Shown: positions 21,592-33,283, counted from the first letter of the stretch. The stretch is DNA of 64,000 nucleotides from Yponomeuta sedellus (GCA_934045075.1 OW203722.1:21908429-21972428), one strand, 5' to 3'. Translations and numbers: made by a program. The notes: a model not told the origin generated them from the letters alone.

Positions 21592-22120
21592 TTTGCTGAA
21601 TTCCTCCAAAAATCCCACAAGCATCATGCGGTTAGCTAATGCACCGCCCTCCCTCCCACTTTTTCAAGCAGAAGCAAGACACGAACACACCACCATCAAC
21701 ACCAATACTTGTGTGAGAAAACACGCGACGCGTTTCGTATCTAACACGAGGCATCCTCAGGCTCCCAAATGCAAGTGACCGTCTCCGCAAAAACACTCCG
21801 TATTTATAGGCTAGGCCGCCCCTCCCCCCGATGACGCAAAGTAACCGTTAAATTTCCAGCTGTTCAAGTATAGACAATCTCAACCCCTTACTGCAGGTGT
21901 GTAAAATTTCCAAATTATCTAGGGATAGGTTGTTTACAATGCTGAATGAACAGGTGGGCAGCTCCTCTATTTCCCCATTAATCGATATATTTGCACAAAA
22001 CAATAATAGCCCATAGGCGGTTGAAACGGTTTAACGGTCACCAGTTTAACGGTTACTTTGCGTCATCGGGGGGAGGGGCGGCCTAGCCTATAAATACGGA
22101 GCGTTTTTGCGGAGACCCAA
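21592..22120. repeat. Foldback element with TATA-like arms
   Basis: 21779-21853 and 22050-22118 are inverted copies containing CTCCGTATTTATAGGCTAGG and GATGACGCAAAGTAACCGTT. On the inward-facing strand each arm reads CCTATAAATACGGAGCG. The left flank 21592-21770 carries blocks (CATGCGGTTAGCTAATGCAC, AACACGAGGCATCCTCAGGC) that recur at 24100-24375 and 45860-46030. Confidence 0.75.
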
Positions 22121-22844
22121 GTCTTGCTACCATACAAAAACCAGAGCAGTACTCGTTTATGGACGGTCAATTAAGTATTTTTAGTTCTGTAATAAAACCT
22201 ATGAGTAAAGAATTAGCGCACTAGGTACGATTGGATACAATACGGCACTAGTTTTGATGAATTATCGATGAAAGGCCTTGGGTCTTTCGTCTGCTACAGT
22301 ATTCTTGAATTTAATCGAAGTTAGGCAAGGCACAGTGTTCAATACACCCTTGACAACGGTAACTTCTGTCTATCTATGATTTTCGGACGGTCACATCACA
22401 ATGGCAAATTGAATAAGGTCCCTCGCACAACTTTGAGAAACTTCGCGAGTATTGTAGTAGACGCTTCAAAGAGTTTGGGCTTAATTACAACGGAGTATAC
22501 CGGGGCTTCGCGAGTAAGAAGGTATATGGTTTCTTCACAATTTTCATTTATCGTTCGCTGTTGAGTGGAGTAATTGACAAATAAAAGTAACATAGGATCA
22601 AAAATTTTGTTGCTGTCAGTACTTCTTTGTACATGTATGGCCGGTGCAGTCGTCTTATTTGATGTTGGTTGGAAGACAAACCGTTTTATCGTTTTAGGTG
22701 ACTCTGGTAGGATGTTAAAACGGTGAAACAAAATAGTAGATTGTTTACCTAGGGACTAAACCACTTTGGCTAAGCAGAGAGTTTTACTTTGAACGCAGAG
22801 TGTAGAAAACAATTCTAGAATAGAGTAAATTAGTGACTCCAATA
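22121..22844. other. Intron F, unassigned part
   Basis: Frames of 62 (+) and 111 (-) codons overlap between 22376 and 22731. Neither shows a domain I recognise, and codon use does not resemble the exons. No named repeat. Confidence 0.4.
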
Positions 22845-22945
22845 TCAACCCTTGCATGTCCCCACTGCGGAAGCACGGATCTCTTTCTGCATCGCAGGAA
22901 GGTTATGCCATACTCCACGATGGAAGCTAAGTCCGAGGTAGGCCG
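22845..22945 (-). repeat. Family C SINE 3' fragment
   Basis: ATCAACCCTTGCATGTCCCC and TGCATCGCAGGAAGGTTATG are the complement of the family tail. The copy stops near GCTAAGTCCGAGG. Confidence 0.8.
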
Positions 22946-23554
22946 GGTACGGGCGAAATCGGAATAGAATAGCGTGTTTATTTACCACATTTTTAGTTTC
23001 TAACTGGAGATAGAATACTTTCATTGAACACACACAACTTTTTCATAACAAGAATGTAATGTCTAAGTTTGAGTATGTAAACCTAATAATTAAAAACACA
23101 AACGGAATTCATTTCGTCCGATTTTTTTATCACAAACTTTGTTTATTTAGCACGCGCGTTTTCTTTTACCATATAGCCAGTTACTTGTTCATTCATTATT
23201 CGTTATTGATGTCTTCAATGATTGGAACTTTTACTCAAATCTCCACGTTTCAAATTCAAATAACTTTTCCTCCCAAAGGAATAAAAGAGCTATTTTGGTC
23301 CTTGCTTACGAGGACCAAACAGGCTCTTTTGAATTGAAGTCATAAAAAGAAAATTGTTTACTAATGTCGTATTTGATTTAGTTAGGGTCACGACACATCA
23401 AAATCTTACCAAGGCTTGAACCTACACCAGCAGTTCACCCGTTGCTAACCCAGTTTATCTGCCGCCACCGCAAGTATATTAAATCCAACTCGGGCGGTGG
23501 ATAGAAGCGATATATCACAGTCCCGCGATATTATAAGTCCAATTTTCTTCACAG
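22946..23554. other. Intron F, last part
   Basis: AT-rich and without recognised repeat. It ends in the pyrimidine-rich acceptor CCAATTTTCTTCACAG of exon G. Confidence 0.5.
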
Positions 23555-23706
23555 ACAAGCCCCTGTGTCGGGTGAAAGAAGTGAAAATGATTGGTGCAGC
23601 ACTCCAGGAGTCGACCAGTATAACTTGCGACGTCGAAGCGTTCCCCTCTCCAGATACGTTCGAGTGGACTCTGAACAACTCTGCCGGCTCCATAAAGGTC
23701 GATTTG
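23555..23706 (+). CDS. Sidestep-family exon G: first half of Ig5
   Basis: The first two bases complete a Tyr codon, giving YKPLCRVKEVKMIGAALQES, then TSITCDVEAFPSPDTFEWTL. 'YKPxCR' at the start of Ig5 is a strong family motif; the first Ig5 cysteine is in ITCDVEA and the core tryptophan in FEW. N-glycosylation site NNS. Donor TTG|GTAAGT, phase 0. Three minus-strand frames over this exon are shadows. Confidence 0.95.
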
Positions 23707-24084
23707 GTAAGTGATGTCTGACTTTCGTCGAGTACTGTTCTCGTGTCTGTTGCAAACATTGCTGGGTTTGGAAGTCATTGTTTTTGGAGGATAGTTTTTG
23801 TTCAGGGCTTAGAGTCTTAATTGTGTTTTAATATACTGATATTAACCCAACAATGGCTGTTATTTTAAAGCGATTCAGTGGTGTACTAAACAAAAGTACG
23901 ATGGCATTCCAGTGGAACGGCATCCCTCAAGAAGTTAGCAAACTACCAATAGTGTCAATGAAAAAACCATTACCGAACTACTCTACTGAACCACTACGCA
24001 GTTAAGAGACTCGCCCTGCGGGTTGAAAAGTTTTAAACAAGAATCAAAAGTAATTCATAACTTAATTATTGTTTCTGTAAATTA

Positions 24085-24380
24085 CTTTGCGAAATTCCGT
24101 CAAAAATCTCACAAGCAAAGCACCATGCGGTTAGTTAATGCACCGCCCTTCCTTCTACTTTTTCAAGCAGAAGCAAGACACGAACACACCATCACAGACA
24201 CCAAAACTTGTGTGAGAAAATGCGCGACGCGACAAACACACCACCACCGACACCAATCGCGTATTGATGGCGGTGGTGGTATGTTCGTGTCTTGTATCTG
24301 CTTGAAAAAGTGGGAGGGAGGGCGGTGCATTAACTAATCGCATGGTGCTTGTGGGATTTTTGTCGGAATTTAGCGAAGTA
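24085..24380. repeat. Foldback repeat, ~95-bp inverted arms
   Basis: Left arm about 24090-24190 (CACCATGCGGTTAGTTAATG) and right arm about 24285-24378 are inverted copies, including the pair CCCACAAGCACCATG / CATGGTGCTTGTGGG. The centre has CACCACCACCGACACC and its near-complement. The same unit occurs at 21592 and 45858. Confidence 0.8.
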
Positions 24381-24439
24381 TTTAATGCTATTATGGATTT
24401 CCGCAAAGTAACGCCTGATTCCATACGATATCTTAACAA

Positions 24440-24985
24440 TTGTTAGCGTCCAATGCGTGCCATTGAGTGTTTAGTACTGCTACGTGGTGCGGATGGACTC
24501 TTCGAGACTGCTGAAGGCTGTTTTTTACTCTCAGCTTAGTTGCGGAAAACGCACAGTAGGTGGTCAATACCTTCGGTATAAAGATGTCTTGAAGCGCCAC
24601 CTAGTCTCGAGCAATATATCAGTCAAGACGTGGGAGAAGCTTGCCGAGCTAAGACCAGATTGGCGAAAAGCTATTACCGAAGGCACCGCTGCTTTTGAAC
24701 AAGCGCGTCATGCAGACCTCGATGACAAACGCCAGGCTCGGAAAACTCGTCCTAAGCCCTCCTACAATTACACATTTAACTCAGCCGGTCAACTTTATTG
24801 CATCAGCTGTGACCGTACATTTAAAAACAAATTCGGATTTGCATCTCACGTCCGTGCGCATGCTCGGGTCTAAAATTGTCAAGGTTTCGCCGTCAACTGA
24901 ATCGTTGTGGAGGACATCATCATCATCATCAGTACTGCTAAAAAAGTAGACAGAATAGTGATGCTCAAAGTACATCATCTTTGAG
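24440..24985 (+). pseudogene. 3' end of a non-LTR retrotransposon (LINE) ORF
   Basis: 24493-24873 is open and encodes the C-terminal part of a LINE polyprotein: VGGQYLRYKDVLKRHL, then WEKLAELRPDWRKAI and finally a C2H2-type zinc finger (YCISCDRTFKNKFGFASHVR). The reverse transcriptase itself is absent, so this is a 5'-truncated copy. A short CATCATCATC run after the stop (24915-24930) belongs to its tail. Function in the intact element: reverse transcription and insertion of its own RNA. Placement in a jockey-like group is inference. Confidence 0.85.
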
Positions 24986-25462
24986 TTTTAATATATGTTT
25001 TATACTGTAGACCGATAACATTTATTTAGTGTTTTCTTTTCTTGTATTCTTTCATTTATTAATTTTTCTCTTTGTGCCTGATCAAGAAGAACTATAACGT
25101 GCTACATGTTACAATGATAAAAAGATTACCGAATATGTTTTCAGAATCTATTAACGTATGTTTTCTCATATAACCGGCTATCGACTGAGTTAGCAATATG
25201 TTCTATTTCATTTAATCCCCTGAGAATTGTCTTTGATCGAGTATCTTATCAATTATGTTAGGAAGCAGTTGAAAATAAGCTGCTTAGACATTGTACGCGG
25301 AAGGCGGATAGTGGGGGTTATTCTGTTGCAAAGTAATTCTTTTGTAAAGGAATATTTGCTTATAAATAGATCCTTTTAACGTTTTTTTTTTAAGTGACCA
25401 TAAAGAACAGTGCACATCACATCAACTGAATACAGTTCGAAGGGGTTGATAAGAATAAAAAA

Positions 25463-26106
25463 CAGTCTGTTACCTTTTAAAATATACCTCGGGCTCTAGA
25501 GTAGGCTTCGGTTTTTGCCGAAAGCACACGAGTGTAATACTACTTCGTGTTCTGTGTAAAACTGTTCTTCAGTATTTTAGAAAATTATGTTCATTATATT
25601 ATTTTTAATGCACGTTAGTGCATGCTAAGGTGGAAGTGCAAGTGCGTGCTAAGGACAATTTTAAAAACCTATTTAGAGCAAGTGATGCAAATTATTTCAG
25701 GCAGATGTCGCTGCATGTACGTAATACAGAGAATATTGTAAAGAAGTTTGAAATTTATACTATTTTTATTTTTAATGCACTAACCCGTGCTAAGGAACAA
25801 ATTTAAAAACCTATTTAGAGGCTAAAAATCCCGGCATGGGTGAAATTTTTAGCCTCTAAATAGGTTTTTAAAGTTCGAAATTTTACTGATGCCGCTGAGT
25901 CACTCATTAGCTCAGTTGGAAAGAGCGCTGGCACGGATAGTCAGAGGTCACGGGTTGGAATCCCGGCATGGGTGGAATTTTCAGCCTCTAAATAGGTTTT
26001 TAAAATTATGTAAAGTTATAAATGATTATTTAAATAAATATCTATTACACGAATATATCCGATTCTATCTGATAGTAGCCGAGGTACATTCTAAAAGCTA
26101 ACAGAC
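25463..26106. mobile_element. TIR element interrupted by family A SINEs
   Basis: The left end (CAGTCTGTTACCTTTTAAAA, TATACCTCGGGCTC) and right end (GAGGTACATTCTAAAAGCTA then ACAGAC) are imperfect inverted copies of one terminus, also found as a compact 160-bp element at 36082-36240. The interior here holds family A SINE pieces. Confidence 0.7.
25611..26005. repeat. Cluster of family A SINE copies, partly foldback
   Basis: 25640-25760 is a body fragment (GGCAGATGTCGCTGCATGTA). 25773-25875 is a minimal foldback: the end TTTAAAAACCTATTTAGAGG and its complement flank only about 14 bases. 25905-25977 is a complete tRNA-like core (TTAGCTCAGTTGGAAAGAGC, GGGTTGGAATCCC) followed by the family end at 25985-26005. 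Confidence 0.8.
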
Positions 26107-26767
26107 TTACATACATGTAGGTTTATGACTTCAAGAAATTGCGTTTATTTTAAAATTGTAGAAATAAAACAGTATAAGTAGGTCAAATAGATACTAAACA
26201 AAGTCAAAATTGTCAATAGGAGTATTTTGTCAAAGGTGAAGTAGTAAATCGAAATCCGAAAGAAATCTAAAATGGGTGACGTAATTTTATTTTTTACGTT
26301 TTTTTATAGTTAATATCTATATAGCCACTCTAGAAAACTTAGCTAGGTACATGCTTACTAATTAAAGGGACAATAAACATACCATTAAACGTACCATTAT
26401 AACATTATTTTGTTTTAATTGTATCCAAAAATTAATCAATGAACACAAGTTAAAGATTGATGTGATATGGACTGCACACTCTGGCTGGTTCTACTGAGTT
26501 GTTTTTATTCTTAACCCTAGCTCAAATTATTAAGTCCTAAATTGGAGTTTAGAAAGTCACAGTCAAAACTGAACTGAAAATGTCAGCAATTAATTAACTA
26601 ACATCTCGGCTTCTGCATTAGTCATAAGTGGAGGCTTTGCTGGTGTCTGCGTCTTCTTAATGTTTTAGTAATTTTATTCATTCTACTCTTTGCGTTCCAA
26701 ATAAAGATACAAAAAAATACTTACTCCTGTTTCTCATCATTATAAGTACATTTGCTTCCACACACAG
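26107..26767. other. Intron G, last part, nothing recognised
   Basis: AT-rich; no repeat or exon seen. It ends in the exon H acceptor TTCCACACACAG. Confidence 0.5.
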
Positions 26768-26990
26768 GACCGCTTCACAGTAGACGCCAAGAATGGCCGT
26801 TCAGTGCTGACGTACACGCCTGTATCCGATACGGACTACGGCACGTTGGCCTGCCGCGCGATCAACCTGGCTGGCCAGCAAACGTTGCCGTGTATTTACA
26901 CCCTACTGCCAGCAACGAGGCCTGACCCACCCCACAACTGCACCGTGTACAACCTGACCCATGACTCGCTGGACCTACTCTGTGCCATGG
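26768..26990 (+). CDS. Sidestep-family exon H: rest of Ig5 and start of FN3
   Basis: Phase 0 start. It reads DRFTVDAKNGRSVLTYTPVS, then DYGTLACRAINLAGQQTLPC with the second Ig5 cysteine in TLACRAIN. Next, PATRPDPPHNCTVYNLTHDS opens the fibronectin III domain; 'PxxxHNCTxxN' is characteristic of Sidestep proteins. N-glycosylation sites NCT and NLT. The exon ends in CAM plus one base before GTAAGT (phase 1). This is the longest exon seen. Confidence 0.95.
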
Positions 26991-27004
26991 GTAAGTGTCC
27001 ATGC

Positions 27005-28170
27005 AACGCTGTCCGAACGTCGGGAATTAGGGTAATTCCGTTTTACCTTAATATATTATATTAAACGCGTTTAATATTATATTAAACGTGTCTAATCGCG
27101 ATTATTTATAAGGTAAAACCAACTTTCTCGTACCTTCATTCCTGACGTTTCGGCAGCGTTGCATATGTATAAAAGCGTCTTAATACACAACATCATTTTT
27201 TTATTAAATATTTAAAAAATCAGGTTACTTATTAAAACGTGTCCAATCGCTATTATTTAAGTACTAGGAAAAAAATAATCCCCTAGGACTCCCGACGTTT
27301 TGACAAAGTTACACTTGCCGTGGTCACCGGTAGACTCAAGTGGCGAGTACAGTCAAAGCCTACGCAGACCAGGGACTTTTGTCCCCGAGGAGCAAAAGTC
27401 CCTGAATCGTAAAAAATGTCCTAGGAGTGCTTGTCGCGGACTCATCCCTTACGGTGTGCGGTCATTTTGTTCCCCGGAGGTTGAGTGAAGCGTACGCTAT
27501 GGAAGCAAATATTCTGAGATTATATTGTGTTGTAATTTACATGAAGTTGAAAAAGAAAAGGCGTTTTAAAAGAAAACATCGAACTTTTGTCCAGTCCGGT
27601 CTCTTGATGTCCTCGGGAACTTGAGGGACTTTTTGTACGGCGTACTTTTAGTCCTTCGTGTGCGTTATTCGATACAATTTATAAAAGATCTATGTCGCGA
27701 CGGACAAAAAAGGACCCGGAGGATAGTCCCTCGTCTGCGCAGGCCTTTATTGTGGGTGGTCACTTTTACTTTCGCGCAGCGGATCGACACACAACACTCA
27801 CTACGCCCGCGGACAGGTCCGGTGATATGGTGCGACTGATTTGTATTCACCCAATAGATAATCGCGATTAGACCCGTCAACTATGTATAAGTGTCGCGTA
27901 TCATTAAGAAATACTGTCCCTGAATCTGTATCCCTAGCACTTTAATCGATTTTTGATTATTTACCAACCCTCACTGAAATAATTGACTGGACTCGTCACT
28001 GCAGTCTACCCGTGACCACGGCAAATGTAACGTTGGGAGTCCAAGGGGATTAATCTTTCTTAATAAATAATCGCGATCGGAGCCGTTTTAATATATAACC
28101 ACATTTTTTAAATATAAAATAAAAACATAAAGTTATAAATTAAGACGCTTTTGTATACATTATATATAGA
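27005..28170. mobile_element. ~1-kb foldback element with ~200-bp inverted arms
   Basis: Left arm about 27160-27360 and right arm about 27960-28165 are inverted copies (GTATAAAAGCGTCTTAAT against ATTAAGACGCTTTTGTATAC; CCGTGGTCACCGGTAGACTC against CTGCAGTCTACCCGTGACCA). The 600-bp core is GC-richer and repeats motifs built on GGGACTTTTGTCC in both directions. Small frames in the core match nothing. 27005-27155 is a further partial copy of the arm. Confidence 0.78.
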
Positions 28171-28562
28171 TTTACTATATCCATTTATATATCAGTATTA
28201 AAATTCCGTACGTAACCAAAATATATTGTCTAACTAAACAAATTCTTTTGAGTTGCAATTTGGTGATTCGTTTGAAAAGTTTGAAAAAAACATTTAAGCA
28301 ATTGGATTCACAATTCTGTGTGAAAAGTATTGTCCCATTAAGTAAAAGTCAAACTATCGCGAAGTGAAAAAAAGACAAGACAACAAAACCTGAGGGAGTT
28401 CCTTTTAAACGGAATTGCACAAATAACGTTTAAGTTGAAATAAATAACGTTAAAATAACGTTTGTTGTACAAGCATTTCGCAATTTTTTCTATTGATTTT
28501 TACTCTTACCGTACTTTGTAGGGCAAAATGTATGTTCTTGTTTTTTGAGGCTGTTTTAATAC
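28171..28562. other. Intron H, AT-rich, nothing recognised
   Basis: No repeat family or exon seen. Confidence 0.45.
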
Positions 28563-28672
28563 TTCTTTTCTTCTTCTTCTTCGGGCTATATTAGTCCACT
28601 GCTGGACATAGCCCTCCCCTAATGAGCGCCATAGCGCAAGGTGTTGCCATCATTAGGGGGTAATGCCCTTAA
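28563..28672 (-). repeat. Family D 3' fragment
   Basis: TTCTTCTTCTTCGGGCTATA, CCACTGCTGGACATAGCCC and AATGAGCGCCATAGCGCAAG: the complement of the LINE-like 3' tail plus the next 60 bases. Confidence 0.8.
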
Positions 28673-28854
28673 TTTTGATACTATCTTTGTTTTACTTTTT
28701 GTTTTGTATGTGCGAAAGTAAATACATTGTTTATCTATCTATCTAATTGTATTGTCCTAGTATTTAAATTGCTTTGGCTATAGTGTGCTGATTAATTTTC
28801 TGACATACATAATATTATCATAAATATATTGATGAGTAACTATAATCATGATTA

Positions 28855-29400
28855 TATTATTTTTAATGCACTTACCCGTGCTAAGGACAATTTTAAAAAC
28901 CTAATCAGAGGCTAAAAATTCCACCCATGTCGGGATTCGAACCCGCGACCTCTGGCTATCCGAGCCAGCGCTCTTTCCAACTAAGCTAATGGGTGACTCA
29001 CCGGCATCAGTGAAATTTCGAACCTCTTTAAATATTCTCTGTATTACGTATAGGCAGCGACATCTGGCTGAAGTAATTTGCACCAATTGCAGCCCCGAGT
29101 ACCTACTTTGTAGTTAGGTTTTACATCGGAATGATATCGCTGTACCCACATGATTATATTATTTTTAATGCACTAACCCGTGCTAAGGATAATTTTAAAA
29201 TCCTATTTAAAGGCTAAAAATTTCACTCATGTCGGGATTCGAACCCGCGACCTCTGGCTTTCCGTGCCAGCGCTCTTTCCAACTGAGCTAATGGGCGACT
29301 CACCGGCATCAGTGAAATTTCGAACCTCTTTACAATATTCTCTATATTACGAATCCCAGCATGGGTAGAATTTTTAACCTCTAAATAGGTTTTTAAAACT
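28855..29400 (-). repeat. Two family A SINEs in tandem plus an inverted end
   Basis: Two reverse copies start at about 28866 and 29166 (period 300), each with the tail complement AATGCACTAACCCGTGCTAA, the complemented B box (CGGGATTCGAACCCGCGACC) and the complemented A box. The first also has the full body to 29150. The second breaks off near 29345 and is joined to a forward end (CCTCTAAATAGGTTTTTAAA). Confidence 0.83.
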
Positions 29401-29445
29401 ATAACCATGTTTGCATTCTTTTTTCTGGTTGTGCAATAAAGTGTT

Positions 29446-29465
29446 CTCTATCTATCTATCTATCT
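29446..29465 (+). repeat. CTAT microsatellite after a GTGCAATAAAGTG tail
   Basis: About five CTAT units directly follow GTTGTGCAATAAAGTGTTCT, the kind of 3' end used by short retroelements here. A similar run is at 28734-28745. Confidence 0.8.
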
Positions 29466-30265
29466 TCTATATTTCAACTTAAAACTTTCGTGAGCTCTAC
29501 ATATCACTCATTTGAATCCGGATTTTTTTTCTTGTTAGATACAATTATTTTTTTTTCAATTAAGTATGTTAATCCGGATTAAAATGAATATAATCACAAT
29601 GTTGAAAAACATGTTACAATAAAAGAACGAACACTACATCTTAGACTACTTACCTGATGGAAATGTGTCCTTATAGTATCCTCGAATGAAATAATTATGA
29701 AAGCACCCAATGAATTTTATTATTAACACTTAATTTTGACAAAGAATTCTATGTAATTGTAATATTTTTTTTTTCCCTTTTGATCTTTTGTTTTCTAATG
29801 TATAAGTTGTAAATTAATTAAATTAAATCCTTACTTTTAAGTATTTTGCTACGCCTTAATTGGTAAAATTACACGTGCAATATCTTATTCTAATATCTAT
29901 GAATACTGTAACTTACGGCAATAAATGAATTGAATTGATTGATTTAGACTCATACAGTCGGATATTTGCCCATTAACATCTAGAGCTGTTTTGAATTTTT
30001 CAGGAGTAAGGTTTCTGTAAACTCATTAGTTAATAGCCAAGACGGTCTCTGAACTAGAAAAAGAGTAAAGGATGGAAACGCCATTAAGTCCTCCAACTTT
30101 TTAATATTGCAATAGCTAAACTAATGAATGGGAAAGTTTAATGATCGGCCCGTGTCACGAAGTATTTAATTCAAGAAAAAGGTAGTTACTATAAAAATCA
30201 TAGTGTTTTTGTACTACAAAATCTGTACATTTAAGTTTCTAGAAATTAGATAAATATATAAACTC
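29466..30265. other. Intron H, AT-rich, nothing recognised
   Basis: No exon or named repeat in about 800 bp. Confidence 0.5.
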
Positions 30266-30605
30266 ACGAGTGATTGGAATCAATCACTTGAGTTAAGCAA
30301 CAACAGGCGCGGTCAGGTGCAGAATGGGTAACCGTCCCGTGACTACCGCTAGTGGCATTTTTCCGAACGCTTCCGTGCTTCGCAAGGCACGCTAAGCCAT
30401 TGGTGCCGGCTGTCATGTAATGGCAGTCGTTAAGCCATGTCAGAGGCCTTATAGGCGGCTTGATAACAACTGACAGTAAGGCTCGCCACTGTCTTACAAT
30501 CCTACACCAACCCGGACTTGGCCCCCGTGGTGGAGTATGGCCTAACCTTCCTGCGATGCAGGAAGAGACCCAAGATCCAGCAGTGGGGACATACAAGGGT
30601 TGATA
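30266..30605 (+). repeat. Family C SINE, lacking the first ~25 bases
   Basis: Starts within the family at CACGAGTGATTGGAATCAAT and runs to the tail GGGTTGATAGCGATATAA. The 5S-like part is intact (GAGTTAAGCAACAACAGGCG). Confidence 0.87.
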
Positions 30606-30611
30606 GCGATA

Positions 30612-32227
30612 TAAATTCGCGCCTGTATCCTAAAGAGGTAGGGAGAGACCAAGGTCTTCGTCATACAACGCCTTCAAAATAACGGGATTGCGTTGAAATG
30701 TGGTTGCGTTGAATGAACCTGTATTCTGTAAAATCACTAAAAAGTTGAATCCCGATTGTGTGAAAATAACAACTGAGCGGAATTACGAATGTAGTAAACT
30801 GCAGTTGCGTAGAATCCTTACTGTGTATAATCACCAGTGGTCGGAGTAGGTATATTGATTTTAGATACTTGCTTCATGATATCATAACATGGACATGCAT
30901 TTCTTCCGGAATGTACCGGAGTTTCCAAAAATTTGGTAAACCGGACTCTCATGCGCTGTGATGATTGCTATAAAGTGATTTTTTTAACTGTTTCCAAGTT
31001 CTAAAACCTTCTTAAATAGTGAAAATAATTAAAACTTACCCGTACAAAAACAACTTCAAATGGGCCCAATCCAAGAGTAATAAATCGATGTCCGTAGTTA
31101 TAAGCCAAATTCGTCGTTTTAAGTAGATTTCAGAAGACAGTAAACAAGCCAGGGTCAAGTCAAGATATTCACAACACATAAAATAAGCGCACTCCACGAA
31201 CCGAAATAAGTGAGTGAGCCACTTGGTCTAGATGTCGTTGCGAGCGCATTGTTTTCGAACAAACAGTCAATGAGTCATCCTGGATACTTGATTCTAATTG
31301 GTCAGATGCGTTGAGCATACAGATAAGAGGACAAAAGACCCTGTTTGCCGGATGTCGTGTGTTGAAATGAATATTATTATTATATCATTTTATACATGCT
31401 TAGGCTTTTACTCCAACACTTTTACTACAACAAGGTTTTTACACACCAGTCATTTTTTACTATTAAATTCTGGTCATCTACGCCACTAGCAGCATAGCGT
31501 TGAGAGTATTGATACATTTTTAACTAGTTTCATGTAATAATTTCGATGTTTCGGTATTTTTATCATAATAATCCGGAAACTCGGAGGCGTATCCATATTA
31601 ACATATACGTTTGATGTCAGTGACCTTAATTCAATATACCTACTCCGACCACTGATAATCACGCATGGGTGAAACCGCGTTTTTGTAATCGATCGCATAA
31701 TCCTTACCAAATATTAACAATCCATAACCGGGTCTTCTGATGAATCTTTTGCATTCATTTCGTGAAACCTGCTATATAATTTAAATCTTCGCCAAAACGC
31801 GTACACGAATAGTCAAGCGAAGCGCCAGCTTAACGTTTCAAATGTATTAAGCCAGGTGTTTGAGCCACTTCGATTAATGTATTTATGCGTGGAAATTCAA
31901 CACGGCAACAGGATATAAACGCCAGATAAAATAAATTTTATGTCAGAGACAGAATTCGATTCCGTGTTGTTGCAATTACAGAATTACGTACAGATAGAGA
32001 TTGCTTGTTTCTAAGACGATTTGTTATATTTCTCAAATTATCTTACAAAATAACTTCACACACAAATATAACGGCATTGGTGAATATTAAATCACTCATG
32101 ATGAAATCATTTTTCACTGAAATTTCCCTTCTTACCTGATAATATTATAATAAAGATCCACACGACCAAATTACTTGTCCTGGGCTAAATTAAAATACTC
32201 TGTGCTTTAGTGACCAAGCAAGCATTC
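30612..32227. other. Intron H, mostly unassigned
   Basis: 30612-30662 is a family F start (CGCGCCTGTATCCTAAAGAG, with changes). The remaining 1.5 kb shows no exon and no named repeat. Confidence 0.45.
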
Positions 32228-32480
32228 AGAGCGGTGGTAGCGGAGCGGTGTAGAACTCCGGCTTCTCTATTGGGAGGTCGTGGGTTCGAACCCCGGTATG
32301 TACCAATGACTGTTTTCTAAGTTATGTACATTTGTGAAATTATAGTAGCAATACTACTCGCTGACGGTGAAGGAAAACATCGTAAGGAAACTCTAGTGTC
32401 TGAAGTGTTAACGTACCTCAGCGCTTTCTACGTACAATGGCCCAACTACGAGGCTAAGTGCGGAAATCTCAGGTCTAACT
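32228..32480 (+). repeat. Family E-related tRNA-derived SINE
   Basis: Head 32231-32305 (A box GCGGTGGTAGCGGAGCGG, B box GGGTTCGAACCCCGG) and the body TACGTACATTTGTGAAA-like block then ACTCGCTGACGGTGAAGGAA, as in family E. It diverges afterwards. Confidence 0.75.
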
Positions 32481-32689
32481 AACTAGTGACCAAGCATCAT
32501 TCATGGACAACAATCATGAGAATGAGACGTAGAATGGACGTGAAATAACTGAGGTGACTTGTACAAATATCTTGACTTGATCGGCGTCCTCCAATAAAAA
32601 TCAAACCTTGAATCTACGTGTCAATTGCCGAGCGGCTTAACCGCTAGATGAACAAAGCAGATAATTATACAGAGGTAAGTATTCGGTAT

Positions 32690-32845
32690 TCGGGAGATCG
32701 GTCGGCGCCTGAGGAGTCGGGGGTATGACGTTCGTTCCCGGGCATACCTGATGCAAAGGATCTCCCTGGCGGTGCAACGAGGTAATTTTGCTAGCGTCAT
32801 GGGAACTTTTGGGTCGAGTGTGTCCCTGGGGCGGTATTCTTGATT
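32690..32845 (+). repeat. Repeat with GTTCGTTCCCGGGCATAC
   Basis: Shares the block CCAGGCATACGATCTGCCTGG (here as GGGCATACCTGATGCAAAGG then CTCCCTGGCGG) with 63105-63200. It is a low-copy unnamed repeat. Confidence 0.5.
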
Positions 32846-33067
32846 AATTTAGTTTAGTTTTTTTATTGTTTATTGAGCTAGTTTTCACGACGAAGCTTTG
32901 TGCGAATTCAGATTGTGTAATGCCTCTTATTAATTAATGAATAAAGGGTTTTATAATATACCTAGAGGTAGAACACAGTACTTCATAATATCAATAAACC
33001 TTTAACCCGGAGCCGATCAGGACAACTGGCAACAGCGCGGTTCGCTAACCAATCTCGTCCATTCTAG

Positions 33068-33283
33068 GCTACGACGGCGGCCTGCACTGCGTCTACATAG
33101 TGGAGGTCTGGGCCAACGAAGGCCTAGTGACCAACTCCACCAACGAAGCGGCGCTGTGGAATCTCCGGCGGCTGGGCGCCAAGAGACAACTGCGAATTGT
33201 GGTCTACGCGGCGAACGCTCGGGGGCGTTCAGAGCACGTCACATTCACGGTTGAGACTGCTCCCCGATTGGCGCCCCGGACTG
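33068..33283 (+). CDS. Sidestep-family exon I: fibronectin type III domain
   Basis: Acceptor GTCCATTCTAG. The first two bases complete a Gly codon, giving GYDGGLHCVYIVEVWANEG, then LRIVVYAANARGRSEHVTFT and VETAPRLAPRT. The phrase 'GxDGGL...F/Y..EV' and the 'YAxNxxGRS' strand are the usual FN3 marks of Sidestep proteins. N-glycosylation site NST. It ends with one base before GTTAGT (phase 1). It is followed by an 8.6-kb intron, the longest in the window. Confidence 0.95.

Noticed and set aside
22396..22731. 111-codon minus-strand protein
   Set aside because: No domain, no signal or splice context, and it lies in intron F against the gene. Composition is not exon-like.
27300..27880. Arg-rich frames of 60-72 codons on both strands
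   Set aside because: They lie in the core of the 1-kb foldback element and overlap one another in several frames. No domain recognised.
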